Shown here in pieces: positions 16,519 to 25,284 of a DNA stretch of 64,000 nucleotides. A program made the translations under genes and the position numbers. Below the pieces are notes generated by a model. That model ran no database searches, was not told the origin of the DNA, and worked only from the letters and a program-made list of their open reading frames with translations. The DNA comes from Flavitalea plasmicola. Its GTDB lineage: Bacteria > Bacteroidota > Bacteroidia > Chitinophagales > Chitinophagaceae. Each line of letters opens with the position of its first letter. Position 1 is the stretch's first letter. The stretch spans positions 1,054,001 through 1,118,000 of the forward strand of contig NZ_JAUOTO010000001.1 in assembly GCF_030546645.1 (NCBI RefSeq), read 5' to 3'.

Positions 16519-17505
16519 ATGAAGTTTCTCATCATTCGCTTTAGCTCCATCGGGGATATCGTGCTCACCACACCCGTGGTGAGGTGTCTGAAGCGTCAGG
16601 TAGTCACAGCTGAAGTGCATTTTCTGACGAAGGCTGCTTTCCGGCCTGTGCTGGAGGCCAATCCTTATATCGACAAGCTTCATTTACTGGGGGATGACTG
16701 GGAGGGGATGATGAAGGACCTGCGGGCGGAGGATTTCGATTATATCATCGACCTCCATCATAATGTCCGGACGCTGAAAGTGAAGAAAGCGCTGGGCAAA
16801 AAAGCTTTCTCCTTCAACAAGCTGAACATAGAGAAATGGCTGTACACGAATTTTAAATGGAACCGGATGCCGGACGAACATATCGTGGACCGGTATCTGG
16901 ATACGCTACGTTCCTTTGGAGTGCGCAATGACGGGGCGGGACTGGACTATTTTATACCGAAGGCCGATGAGCTGAAGCCGGAAGATATTCCCACTGCCCA
17001 CCAGGCGGGGTATATTGGGGTGGTCATCGGCGCGGCATTGGCAACCAAGCAGCTGCCACTGCATAAACTAAAAGAAGTTTGTGCCGCTATGGCGCATCCG
17101 TTGATCCTGCTGGGCGGCCCTGAGGACGCGGCGCTGGGAGATCAGCTGGCGGCCATGGACCCTATCCGGATCTACAATGCCTGTGGGAAGTTCAACCTGA
17201 ATGAATCGGCGGGACTGGTGCGGCTGGCAAAGTCGGTGGTGACACACGATACGGGCCTTATGCATATTGCGGCTGCCTTCGGGCGTCCCATTGTTTCTGT
17301 CTGGGGCAATACAGTACCTGAGTTTGGTATGTCTCCTTATTACGGGACCAAGGGCCAGCCCCATGAGGTGATGGAGGTCAGGCCGCTGTCCTGTCGTCCC
17401 TGTTCAAAGATCGGGTATAAGAAGTGTCCGAAGGGACACTTCAAATGCATGGAGCAGCAGTCTGCCGATAAGATCGCAAAGGCCGCGATGAAGCTGCGCC
17501 ACTAA
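16519..17505 (+). CDS. Glycosyltransferase family 9 (heptosyltransferase-like)
   Basis: A 328-residue cytoplasmic GT-B enzyme of the LPS heptosyltransferase family. The N-terminus has FLIIRFSSIGDIVLTTPVVR, the classic GT9 opening, and the C-terminal domain has TKQLPLHKL, ILLGGPEDAALG, VTHDTGLMHIAAAFGRPIVS and VWGNTVPEFGMSPY. GT9 enzymes add sugars, usually heptose, to LPS or LOS core. Four cysteines near the end (LSCRPCSKIGYKKCPKGHFKC) are typical of the Bacteroidota members. It is the last gene of the operon and converges on mdh, with a shared hairpin between. Confidence 0.9.
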   Translation: MKFLIIRFSSIGDIVLTTPVVRCLKRQVVTAEVHFLTKAAFRPVLEANPYIDKLHLLGDDWEGMMKDLRAEDFDYIIDLHHNVRTLKVKKALGKKAFSFNKLNIEKWLYTNFKWNRMPDEHIVDRYLDTLRSFGVRNDGAGLDYFIPKADELKPEDIPTAHQAGYIGVVIGAALATKQLPLHKLKEVCAAMAHPLILLGGPEDAALGDQLAAMDPIRIYNACGKFNLNESAGLVRLAKSVVTHDTGLMHIAAAFGRPIVSVWGNTVPEFGMSPYYGTKGQPHEVMEVRPLSCRPCSKIGYKKCPKGHFKCMEQQSADKIAKAAMKLRH

Positions 17506-17538
17506 AAAACCCCCGGCGATCAGGTGATGCCAGGGGTT
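17503..17538 (-). terminator. Terminator between the GT9 gene and mdh
   Basis: AACCCCCGGC and GCCAGGGGTT pair with one mismatch around an 11-base loop. The minus-strand side ends in six T, so it mainly serves mdh; the plus-strand side is weaker. Confidence 0.7.
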
Positions 17539-17562
17539 GGTATTATATCTTCAGCCTGAAGG

Positions 17563-18492
17563 TTACAGTGTCTTCAGTACATCATTCATGCTGCGAACTG
17601 CCTCGGCGCTCTTATTAAAGAGGGCCTGCTCTTCTGCGTTCAGGCCGAAATCGAGGATCTTTTCCCATCCATTGCGCCCTATGACGACGGGAACGCCCAG
17701 ACAGATGTCCTTTTGCCCGTATTCCCCATTGAGAGAAACACAGCAGGTGAATAATTTCTTTTCATCCCGCAGGATGCTTTCCACCAGCGCTGCTCCTGCC
17801 GCTCCGGGCGCATACCATGCAGAGGTTCCGATGAGCTTGGTGAGGGTGGCGCCGCCTACCATGGTATCGGCGACGATCTGCTTCTGCTGCTCTTCGGAAA
17901 GGAATTTGGTCACTGGAGCGCTGTTCCAGGTAGCCAGGCGGATGAGGGGGATCATCGTAGTGTCTCCGTGACCGCCGACGACCACCGCATTCAGGTCTGC
18001 AGGGCTACATCCCAGATGTTGACTCAGCTGATATTTGAAACGGGCGCTATCGAGGGTGCCGCCCATACCGATGATACGTTGTTTTGGAAGACCTGTGGCG
18101 GTGAGAGCCAGGTAGGTCATCGTATCCATGGGGTTGCTGATGATGATAATGATCGCGTCGGGCGAATGTTTGAGGATGTTTTCCGCCACGCCTTTTACGA
18201 TGCCGGCGTTGGTGCCGATCAGCTCTTCACGGGTCATTCCGGGCTTGCGGGGCAGGCCTGAGGTGATGACCACCACGTCGCTGCCGGCAGTTTTGGAATA
18301 ATCATTGGTGCTGCCGGTGATGCGGGTGTCGAAACCCAGCAGAGCGGCGGTTTGCATCATATCCTGGGCCTTTCCTTCGGCTAATCCTTCCTTGATGTCC
18401 AACAGCACCAGTTCCTGGGCTAATGCTGCACGGGCGATATTATCAGCGCAGGTTGCGCCTACGGCACCTGCACCTACAACCGTAACTTTCAT
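17563..18492 (-). CDS. mdh: Malate dehydrogenase (LDH-like type)
   Basis: A 309-residue NAD-dependent dehydrogenase. The Rossmann motif is VTVVGAGAVGATCADNIA, substrate arginines lie in GLPRKPGMTREEL, NPMDTMTYLA follows, and the catalytic His is in VVGGHGDTTMIPL. The Arg in the specificity loop (PRKPGM) points to malate rather than lactate. It interconverts malate and oxaloacetate in the TCA cycle; aconitase is also in this window. Two ATGs are adjacent (18495 and 18492); I take the second, which gives the usual MKVTVVGAG. A perfect -7 box at 18531-18538 gives a leader of about 35 bases. Confidence 0.93.
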   Translation of the reverse strand: MKVTVVGAGAVGATCADNIARAALAQELVLLDIKEGLAEGKAQDMMQTAALLGFDTRITGSTNDYSKTAGSDVVVITSGLPRKPGMTREELIGTNAGIVKGVAENILKHSPDAIIIIISNPMDTMTYLALTATGLPKQRIIGMGGTLDSARFKYQLSQHLGCSPADLNAVVVGGHGDTTMIPLIRLATWNSAPVTKFLSEEQQKQIVADTMVGGATLTKLIGTSAWYAPGAAGAALVESILRDEKKLFTCCVSLNGEYGQKDICLGVPVVIGRNGWEKILDFGLNAEEQALFNKSAEAVRSMNDVLKTL

Positions 18493-18530
18493 CATTCTAT
18501 ATTTTATAAGTGACAAAATTATTTGCGGAG

Positions 18531-18538
18531 CAAAGGTA
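18531..18538 (-). promoter_or_regulatory. -7 promoter element of mdh
   Basis: The minus strand reads TACCTTTG, a perfect TAnnTTTG and of the common CTTTG-C form. A second match, TAATTTTG at 18514-18521, lies closer to the gene. No strong -33 box is visible for either. Confidence 0.45.
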
Positions 18539-18560
18539 GGGGTATTGAGCTAGTCAATGA

Positions 18561-19109
18561 CTAATCTTCACTTGCTTTTTGCTGAAAGGCTTTCACGATG
18601 GTGTCGACTTTCTGCGTGCCTTCGAAAGTGGTGATCAGGTTGCCCTTTTTGTCGTAAAGCGCCAGGTAGGGCAGGTTGCGTATTTTATAGAAGGGAGCTA
18701 AGAAGAATTTTTCGTCCCGGCCTATTTTGATGTTGGGGTGCTCGAAGAGACGGTAATGGGTATTGAACTCTTTCATCTCCGAAAAGGGCTGATAGGTGGC
18801 CATAATGATCTCTATGTCCTTAAAATCGGCAAAGTCGGCCAGGATGGATTCCGTCTGGTGTTTGCAATGGTCGCAATCCGGGCTGAAGAACATGACCAGT
18901 GTCCGGTGATGTTTTTTCAGGTCGTCTTTTGTCAGATAGGTGGTGCTGTCCAATTTCAGCAGGTGAAAGGGGGGGACAGTGGGATATTTGAGATAGGGTG
19001 CCTGGTCCTGGGCGACGGTGGCCGTGGTCTGGGCAGGCTGTTGCGGTTGCTGGGCAAAAAGGAAATGAGAACCGGCGAATGCGAGTACGATCAGGAATGC
19101 TTTTTTCAT
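18561..19109 (-). CDS. Secreted thioredoxin-like protein with CDHC motif
   Basis: A 182-residue protein with a signal peptide (MKKAFLIVLAFAGSHFLFAQ), a short Gln/Pro/Thr linker, and a thioredoxin-like fold. The motif is FFSPDCDHCKHQTESIL and the cis-Pro strand reads IRNLPYLALYDKKGNLI. The CxxC with acidic and His middle residues resembles DsbA/TlpA-like periplasmic redox proteins. It lies between mdh and the BlaI gene, transcribed away from the latter; the intergenic region of 155 bases carries the BlaI operators. Confidence 0.87.
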   Translation of the reverse strand: MKKAFLIVLAFAGSHFLFAQQPQQPAQTTATVAQDQAPYLKYPTVPPFHLLKLDSTTYLTKDDLKKHHRTLVMFFSPDCDHCKHQTESILADFADFKDIEIIMATYQPFSEMKEFNTHYRLFEHPNIKIGRDEKFFLAPFYKIRNLPYLALYDKKGNLITTFEGTQKVDTIVKAFQQKASED

Positions 19110-19216
19110 CTTGCTATTTTCTGTTTAATTGAATGCACCCAGGGTGCGGTCCAGCCAATTTCGAACTTTAGATCGAAGTGTAAAATTAAAAGTTTAACGA
19201 AAACCGGAACTTTTTA

Positions 19217-19260
19217 TTTGTTTATTACGAAAAACTCGTAGCTTTACGAAAACTTCGTAA
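19217..19260 (+). promoter_or_regulatory. Promoter and two operators of the blaI-blaR1 genes
   Basis: A -33 TTTG (19217-19220) and a near-perfect -7 TAGCTTTA (19239-19246) are 18 bases apart. Two inverted repeats overlap them: TACGA-AAAAC-TCGTA at 19226-19240, between the boxes, and TTACGAA-AAC-TTCGTAA at 19244-19260, over the -7 box and start site. The arrangement is that of a repressor blocking its own promoter, and the gene downstream encodes a BlaI-type repressor. The second repeat ends four bases before the ATG. Confidence 0.75.
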
Positions 19261-19264
19261 TTAT

Positions 19265-19660
19265 ATGGAAAAACTTACCATGCAGGAAGAAGAGGCTATG
19301 CAGGCCGTATGGAAGGTGGGAGAGGGAAATGTAAAGGCATTTCTGGAAAATATGGAGGCGCCGAAGCCCCCTTATACGACCCTGGCTTCCACGATCAAGA
19401 ACCTTGAAAAGAAGGGTTTTCTGACGAGCCGTCTTATCGGGAATGCGTACCTGTACAAGGCGGCTATCACCGAAGACGAGTATAAGAAGAAATTCATGAA
19501 TGGGTTTGTAAAGGATTATTTCGCCGACAGCTATAAAGAACTGGTGAACTTTTTTGTAGAGGAAAAGAAGCTGAGTGCGCGGGAGCTGAAGGAGATCATT
19601 GACCTGATAGAGCGGTCGGGCACCGGGGCAGGCCAGCATCCGGGGGGCAAAGGGGAATAG
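19265..19660 (+). CDS. BlaI/MecI-family repressor
   Basis: A 131-residue winged-helix protein: MQEEEAMQAVWKVGEGNVKA, then PYTTLASTIKNLEKKGFLTS as recognition helix and wing, and a C-terminal dimer domain ending in a Gly/His/Lys tail. BlaI-type repressors bind inverted repeats as dimers and are inactivated by the membrane sensor-protease BlaR1, which is encoded 37 bases downstream. Two inverted repeats sit directly on its own promoter, so self-repression is likely. The target regulon is unknown, and no beta-lactamase gene is nearby. Confidence 0.9.
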   Translation: MEKLTMQEEEAMQAVWKVGEGNVKAFLENMEAPKPPYTTLASTIKNLEKKGFLTSRLIGNAYLYKAAITEDEYKKKFMNGFVKDYFADSYKELVNFFVEEKKLSARELKEIIDLIERSGTGAGQHPGGKGE

Positions 19661-19697
19661 GAGCGGGATTATCTTTTTATACAGTTAACTGATACAT

Positions 19698-21233
19698 ATG
19701 CCTTCGATTGTTTTATACCTGCTGAAATGTTCGATCTCACTGGCCATTATCTGGTGTCTCTACCAGCTGCTGCTGCGCAGGCTGACCTTTTATACGATGA
19801 ACAGATGGTATCTGCTGGGGTATGCGATCCTGTCCTTTTTACTTCCGCTGATCCATATTGTACTGCCTGCTGAGGAGGCGATCTCGGGTAAGGTCAGGGT
19901 GATCAGCTATATCCCTGCTATTACGGCGGTGCAGACCGCGACGGCGGCACCCGTCTTCACTGGTTGGAATTTACTGCTGTATTTGGTGGCGCTGGGATCA
20001 TTGGTACTGACCGGTCGGCTGCTCATGAGATGGATGTCGCTCCGCAGCATTCGGAAAGAGGCTACCCTGGTACGGGACGCGGCGGTAGCGGTTTACCAGG
20101 TGGATAAGCCCATCATTCCCTTTTCTTTCGGGAATGCGATTTATGTAAATGCGCGACTGCATACGGAAAAAGAGTGGGATGAGATCATCCTGCATGAGTA
20201 TGTGCATGTCCGGCAAAAGCATACGGTGGACATCATACTGGCGGAATTGTTGTGCATTGCATGCTGGTTCAATCCTTTCAGCTGGCTTATCCGTCATGCC
20301 ATCCGGCAGAACCTGGAGTTCATTGCGGATCAGCAGGTCCTGGCCAGCGGCCTGGACAGGAAAAGCTATCAGTACCATTTGCTGAAAGTCATCGGCGCAC
20401 CCTGCTATCGCCTGGCCAATAATTTTAATTTTTCTTCTCTTAAAAAACGCATTATTATGATGAACAGATCTAAAAGCACCCATCTTCATCTGCTGAAGTT
20501 CCTTTTTATAGTGCCCATGCTGGGCGTATTGCTCCTGGCATTCCGGGACAAAGTAGCTATGCATGTGCATCGGCAGGCTACTGTTAGTAAGCTGGATACG
20601 ACCCCGGTGAAAAATTATCTGAGCAAGATTACCCTCCAGCAGAAAGACACCAAGCCTATGATCGTCATTGACGAGGTGGAGGCGGAAGAAGGTTTGTCGA
20701 AAGTGAACCAGGCTGATATTGCTTCCGTCAATGTCCTGAAAGCTGCTGGGGCGTTTGGGCCAAGGGGAAAGAATGGCGTTGTGCTGGTGTATACAAAGAA
20801 CTATGTGAAGAAAGGTGAGGTCCGGCTGAAAGACGGCAAGCGGGTGCCTGTCCAGATGGAAGCTGGCGCAGACGGCGGTCGTGCAAAGACCAGGGATACT
20901 TTGCAGCTCGTCACGGTGGAAAGCAGATCCGTGGACAGTATATTCGCACAATGCCTGATCTTTGTCGATGGAGTGGAGACTTCCTATGAAGAGATGAGGA
21001 AGCTGGACCAGAACAGCATCGCATCGATCGAGGTGCTGAAGGGGGAGTCGGGAAGGGCATTACATGGGGAAAAGGGGCGAAATGGGGTGGTGAACATCAA
21101 GACCAAATCCGAAGGCTACAAGGGGGCAGTTTCTATGGTCATCGTTGGAATGAAAGATACGATGATCTTTACTGCGGATAGTGTCCATTACAAGTTTCCT
21201 GCCGCCGGAAAACCTGAGGATCATCGTCATTGA
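19698..21233 (+). CDS. BlaR1/M56-family membrane metalloprotease with two plug-like repeats
   Basis: A 511-residue protein. The N-terminal half has about four membrane helices and the zinc motif HEYVHVRQKH, with the third ligand probably in NLEFIADQQVL. After a further helix (LLKFLFIVPMLGVLLLAFRD, about residues 265-285) comes a periplasmic part with two similar segments, ADIASVNVLKAAGAFGPRG then KNGVVLVYTKN, and NSIASIEVLKGESGRALHG then EKGRNGVVNIKTK. These resemble the plug of TonB-dependent receptors. M56 proteins cleave their partner repressor after ligand binding. The periplasmic sensor here is not penicillin-binding-like, so the signal is unknown. It is followed by a terminator. Confidence 0.88.
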   Translation: MPSIVLYLLKCSISLAIIWCLYQLLLRRLTFYTMNRWYLLGYAILSFLLPLIHIVLPAEEAISGKVRVISYIPAITAVQTATAAPVFTGWNLLLYLVALGSLVLTGRLLMRWMSLRSIRKEATLVRDAAVAVYQVDKPIIPFSFGNAIYVNARLHTEKEWDEIILHEYVHVRQKHTVDIILAELLCIACWFNPFSWLIRHAIRQNLEFIADQQVLASGLDRKSYQYHLLKVIGAPCYRLANNFNFSSLKKRIIMMNRSKSTHLHLLKFLFIVPMLGVLLLAFRDKVAMHVHRQATVSKLDTTPVKNYLSKITLQQKDTKPMIVIDEVEAEEGLSKVNQADIASVNVLKAAGAFGPRGKNGVVLVYTKNYVKKGEVRLKDGKRVPVQMEAGADGGRAKTRDTLQLVTVESRSVDSIFAQCLIFVDGVETSYEEMRKLDQNSIASIEVLKGESGRALHGEKGRNGVVNIKTKSEGYKGAVSMVIVGMKDTMIFTADSVHYKFPAAGKPEDHRH

Positions 21234-21256
21234 GATCGACGTATCTTTATATCAGG

Positions 21257-21277
21257 AACCCCCGTAAGGGGGTTTTT
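21257..21277 (+). terminator. Terminator of blaI-blaR1
   Basis: AACCCCC-GTAA-GGGGGTT followed by TTT, 24 bases after the stop codon. Confidence 0.85.
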
Positions 21278-21310
21278 CTGTCGGCGCCGGGGGGAATCGT
21301 TCCTTTCGGT

Positions 21311-21342
21311 CTTGGCCGGGTGTTGTTTTTGCCGTAGATTTG
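21311..21342 (+). promoter_or_regulatory. Promoter of efp
   Basis: CTTG (21311-21314) and a perfect -7 TAGATTTG (21335-21342) are 20 bases apart. Transcription would start near 21349, leaving a leader of about 40 bases before efp. Confidence 0.55.
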
Positions 21343-21387
21343 CCCCCCGCCTCGTGGAAACCGGGGAGGTAAAATATTACTGGATAT

Positions 21388-21951
21388 ATGGCAAATACAG
21401 CAGACATCAGTCGTGGTATGATCATCAAATTGGACGGCAGTCTATACACCGTCGTTGAGTTCGGCGAGAACAAGACAGCCCGGGCCGCAGCAAAAGTTTG
21501 GGCCAAGCTGAAGGGGGTGGATAATTCCCGCTCTATCGAGAAGACCTGGAACAGCGGCGATACCATATACCCGGTGCGCGTGGAAAGAAAGGCCTTTCAA
21601 TACCTGTATAAGGATGACACGGGCTATAACTTCATGGATAATGAAACGTTCGAGCAGATTGCCCTGCAAGAACATCTGATCGATGCTCCCCAATTCTTAA
21701 AAGAAGCACAGGAAGTTTCCGTATTGATCAATACCGAGACGGAACAACCCATGAGCGTTGAATTACCTGATAAGATCGTTGTTTTAGTGACCTATTCCGA
21801 GCCGGGCATGAAAGGGGATACGGCTACCCGTACGTTGAAACCTGCGACTATTGAGACGGGCGCCACGGTGAATGTACCGTTGTTTGTGAATGAAGGCGAG
21901 CTCATCCGTGTCAACACCAAGACGGGTGAGTATGTGGAAAGGGTGAAATAG
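21388..21951 (+). CDS. efp: Elongation factor P with an atypical domain I loop
   Basis: A 187-residue EF-P of normal length with three domains: MANTADISRGMIIKLDG at the start, YNFMDNETFEQIAL in domain II and EPGMKGDTATRTLKPATIETG in domain III. EF-P relieves ribosome stalling at polyproline. In most bacteria the tip of domain I reads KPGKG with Lys34; here the aligned stretch is KTARAAAKVW, with Arg32 at the tip and no PG. Arg at this place is the site of rhamnosylation in the EarP group, but no EarP-like gene is in this window. It lies upstream of accB and accC. Confidence 0.93.
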   Translation: MANTADISRGMIIKLDGSLYTVVEFGENKTARAAAKVWAKLKGVDNSRSIEKTWNSGDTIYPVRVERKAFQYLYKDDTGYNFMDNETFEQIALQEHLIDAPQFLKEAQEVSVLINTETEQPMSVELPDKIVVLVTYSEPGMKGDTATRTLKPATIETGATVNVPLFVNEGELIRVNTKTGEYVERVK

Positions 21952-22053
21952 TACTGATTGTCAGACCGTTGAATTTTTAAATTTCACCGGTGTTTTTGGG
22001 TATTTTTAGCTTTAATCCCTAATTTGCCGCCCAAACACTGTAAATTCATCCAT

Positions 22054-22548
22054 ATGGATTTTAAACAGATTCAGGAACTGATCAAGATGATCAATAAGTC
22101 AAATATTGGAGAAGTTAGCATAGAGGAGAAAGGATTTAAATTGACGATCAAGCAAAAAGAAGAACCCGTTCAGCAACTGATCGCTGCCCCCATGCAGGCG
22201 CAGCCCATGGCAGCCATGGCTGCTGGTTCGGCCCCAGTCGCTCAGCAGCCTGCGGCAGTCTCTGCATCTGAAAAACCTGCCAAAGCCGCTGAAGCGCCCG
22301 CCGGTAATACCGTCACTATAAAGAGCCCGATGATCGGAACTTTCTACCGCAGTCCATCCCCGGACAAGCCTTCGTTTGTGAACGTGGGTGACGAGATCGA
22401 GCCGGGAAAAGTAGTTTGCATCATAGAGGCCATGAAGCTTTTCAATGAGATAGAAAGCGAAGTAAAAGGCAGGATCGTAAAAGTGCTTGCAGAGGATGCC
22501 TCGCCAGTGGAATATGACCAACCTTTGTTCCTGGTAGAACCTGCTTAG
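22054..22548 (+). CDS. accB: Biotin carboxyl carrier protein of acetyl-CoA carboxylase
   Basis: A 164-residue carrier: an N-terminal helix ([17 protein letters not shown]), an Ala/Pro-rich flexible linker, and the C-terminal biotinyl domain with [19 protein letters not shown] and the biotin-lysine motif [12 protein letters not shown]. It carries carboxybiotin between AccC and the carboxyltransferase in the first step of fatty-acid synthesis. I use the ATG at 22054, since the frame from 22024 adds residues not seen in the family. A candidate promoter with TTTG, 21 bases and TAATTTG lies just upstream, so efp and accBC may be separately transcribed. Confidence 0.93.
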   Translation: MDFKQIQELIKMINKSNIGEVSIEEKGFKLTIKQKEEPVQQLIAAPMQAQPMAAMAAGSAPVAQQPAAVSASEKPAKAAEAPAGNTVTIKSPMIGTFYRSPSPDKPSFVNVGDEIEPGKVVCIIEAMKLFNEIESEVKGRIVKVLAEDASPVEYDQPLFLVEPA

Positions 22549-22567
22549 TTACCACAAAATAGTCAGA

Positions 22568-23903
<1,336 letters not shown>

Positions 23904-23905
<2 letters not shown>

Positions 23906-23987
23906 CTATGAGCGAGAAGCCGCGAGCTGCGAGTCAGGGACTAATAAGACCTGCTCATAGCTCGAAGCTGGTAGCTCGCAGCTTATT
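23904..23987. repeat. 7-base-period AGCT repeat element, copy B
   Basis: Left arm units AGCTATG, AGCGAGA, AGCCGCG, AGCTGCG, AGTCAGG, then a core with TAATAAGACCTGCT, then right arm units GCTCATA, GCTCGAA, GCTGGTA, GCTCGCA, GCTTATT. The first unit begins inside the accC stop codon and the last covers the ispH stop codon, so the element exactly fills the gap between the two convergent genes. Confidence 0.85.
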
Positions 23988-25197
23988 TAAGAGTTTGGAG
24001 TTTGTCGGAGGCATTGTAGTACCCGGCCAGTTTGCTGATGACGGATTCTACCAGTGCGTCAGGGCAGGAAGCTCCGCTGCTGATGAGGATACGTGCGGGC
24101 TTTTGCTCAGGCAGCCAATCTTTCGTTGTTATTTCCTGCTTATTATGAAAGTTGTAGTGTAAGATCTCGGTAGGGGACAGGATCTTTTCTTCCGAGCTGA
24201 TGAAGTAGGTCGGCAGTTTCTCTTCACATAGCTCCACCAGGTGTGAAGTATTGGAGGAATTATATCCGCCCACGACGATGGCGAGGTCGGCAGGGGTATC
24301 CAACAGGCCAATGACGGCGGACTGGTTGTCCAGGGTGGCATAACAAAGGGTGTCGCGGGTGTCGGCGAAACGTTCCCCGATGGTGCTTTCGTCCAGCCCG
24401 TGGGTGTCCATCATCGTCGCCTTCAGATAATCCGCAATGGCCTGCGTATCGCTGGCCAGCATGGTGGTCTGATTGACCACGCCAATGCGGCGGAGGTCTT
24501 TCTCCACGGCAAACCCTTCGCTGTATTGTCCTTTGAAAGCGTGATAGAACTCACTGGCTGGCCTTGACCCCCTGATATATTCCGCCAGTACTTTTGTTTC
24601 CTCCATGTCTTTCACCACCACGGTAGGCGTGTCTGCCGCAGCGTGGGAAAAGGTGGCTCTTGTCTCTTCATGTCCCGGTTTGCCATGGACGATGATCGTA
24701 TAGTCTTTTTTCGCAATCTGAGAAGACCTGTTCCAGACTTTTTCCACGAAAGGGCAGGTAGTGTTGTATTGTTCCGTATGAATGCCGATGGAATGCAGCT
24801 TGTTTTCGATCTCCAGGGTAGTGCCGAAGGCGGGGATAATTACAATATCATCTGCATTCAGCTCCTCGAATGGAATGAGCTGTTTTCCGTAGGTGTCCTG
24901 CAGGAAGCGTACCCCACGGGATTGAAGGTCTGCATTTACCTGTGGGTTGTGGATCATTTCGCTGAGCAGGAAGATGCGACGGCCGGGGTTCTCTTCAATG
25001 GTCCGGAAAGATATTTCGATGGCGTTCTCTACCCCGTAGCAAAAGCCGAAATGGCGGGCCAGGTAAATATGCAAGTTGCCCAGCTCCAGCAGGGTGGGTG
25101 CAAAATCCTTCTTCATTTTATCCTGCTGTTTACGCCGCTGTTTTATGGCGCTGATCAGCGGGCTACGGTAGATGATGGGAACGTTGAAGGTTTTCAT
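23983..25197 (-). CDS. ispH: 4-hydroxy-3-methylbut-2-enyl diphosphate reductase
   Basis: A 404-residue enzyme of the long IspH subtype (about 400 residues, as in cyanobacteria and plants, against about 315 in E. coli). The three iron-sulphur cysteines are in RHFGFCYGVENAIE, NTTCPFVEKVW and ISSGASCPDALVE; the catalytic Glu region is VVNQTTMLASDTQ. It makes IPP and DMAPP in the last step of the MEP isoprenoid pathway. The N-terminal 35 residues are basic and not conserved, so the start could be at a later ATG (MKKDFAPTLLELG), but a promoter -7 box 13 bases before 25197 favours the long form. Confidence 0.92.
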   Translation of the reverse strand: MKTFNVPIIYRSPLISAIKQRRKQQDKMKKDFAPTLLELGNLHIYLARHFGFCYGVENAIEISFRTIEENPGRRIFLLSEMIHNPQVNADLQSRGVRFLQDTYGKQLIPFEELNADDIVIIPAFGTTLEIENKLHSIGIHTEQYNTTCPFVEKVWNRSSQIAKKDYTIIVHGKPGHEETRATFSHAAADTPTVVVKDMEETKVLAEYIRGSRPASEFYHAFKGQYSEGFAVEKDLRRIGVVNQTTMLASDTQAIADYLKATMMDTHGLDESTIGERFADTRDTLCYATLDNQSAVIGLLDTPADLAIVVGGYNSSNTSHLVELCEEKLPTYFISSEEKILSPTEILHYNFHNKQEITTKDWLPEQKPARILISSGASCPDALVESVISKLAGYYNASDKLQTLK

Positions 25198-25210
25198 TAC
25201 TTGTGATTGT

Positions 25211-25218
25211 CAAAGGTA
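25211..25218 (-). promoter_or_regulatory. -7 promoter element of ispH
   Basis: The minus strand reads TACCTTTG, a perfect TAnnTTTG, 13 bases before the ispH ATG, which predicts a leader of fewer than ten bases. No clear -33 TTTG is seen. Confidence 0.5.
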
Positions 25219-25284
25219 CAAACTTGTGTGTTGCGAAAGAGAATATATATTAACTTCCCGCCCGAAGCAAAAGATCGAAGCAAC

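Noticed and set aside
19698-21233. Resistance operon (blaI-blaR1-beta-lactamase)
   Set aside because: The BlaR1-like protein lacks a penicillin-binding sensor and there is no beta-lactamase gene nearby; this is the generic M56 type of Bacteroidota.
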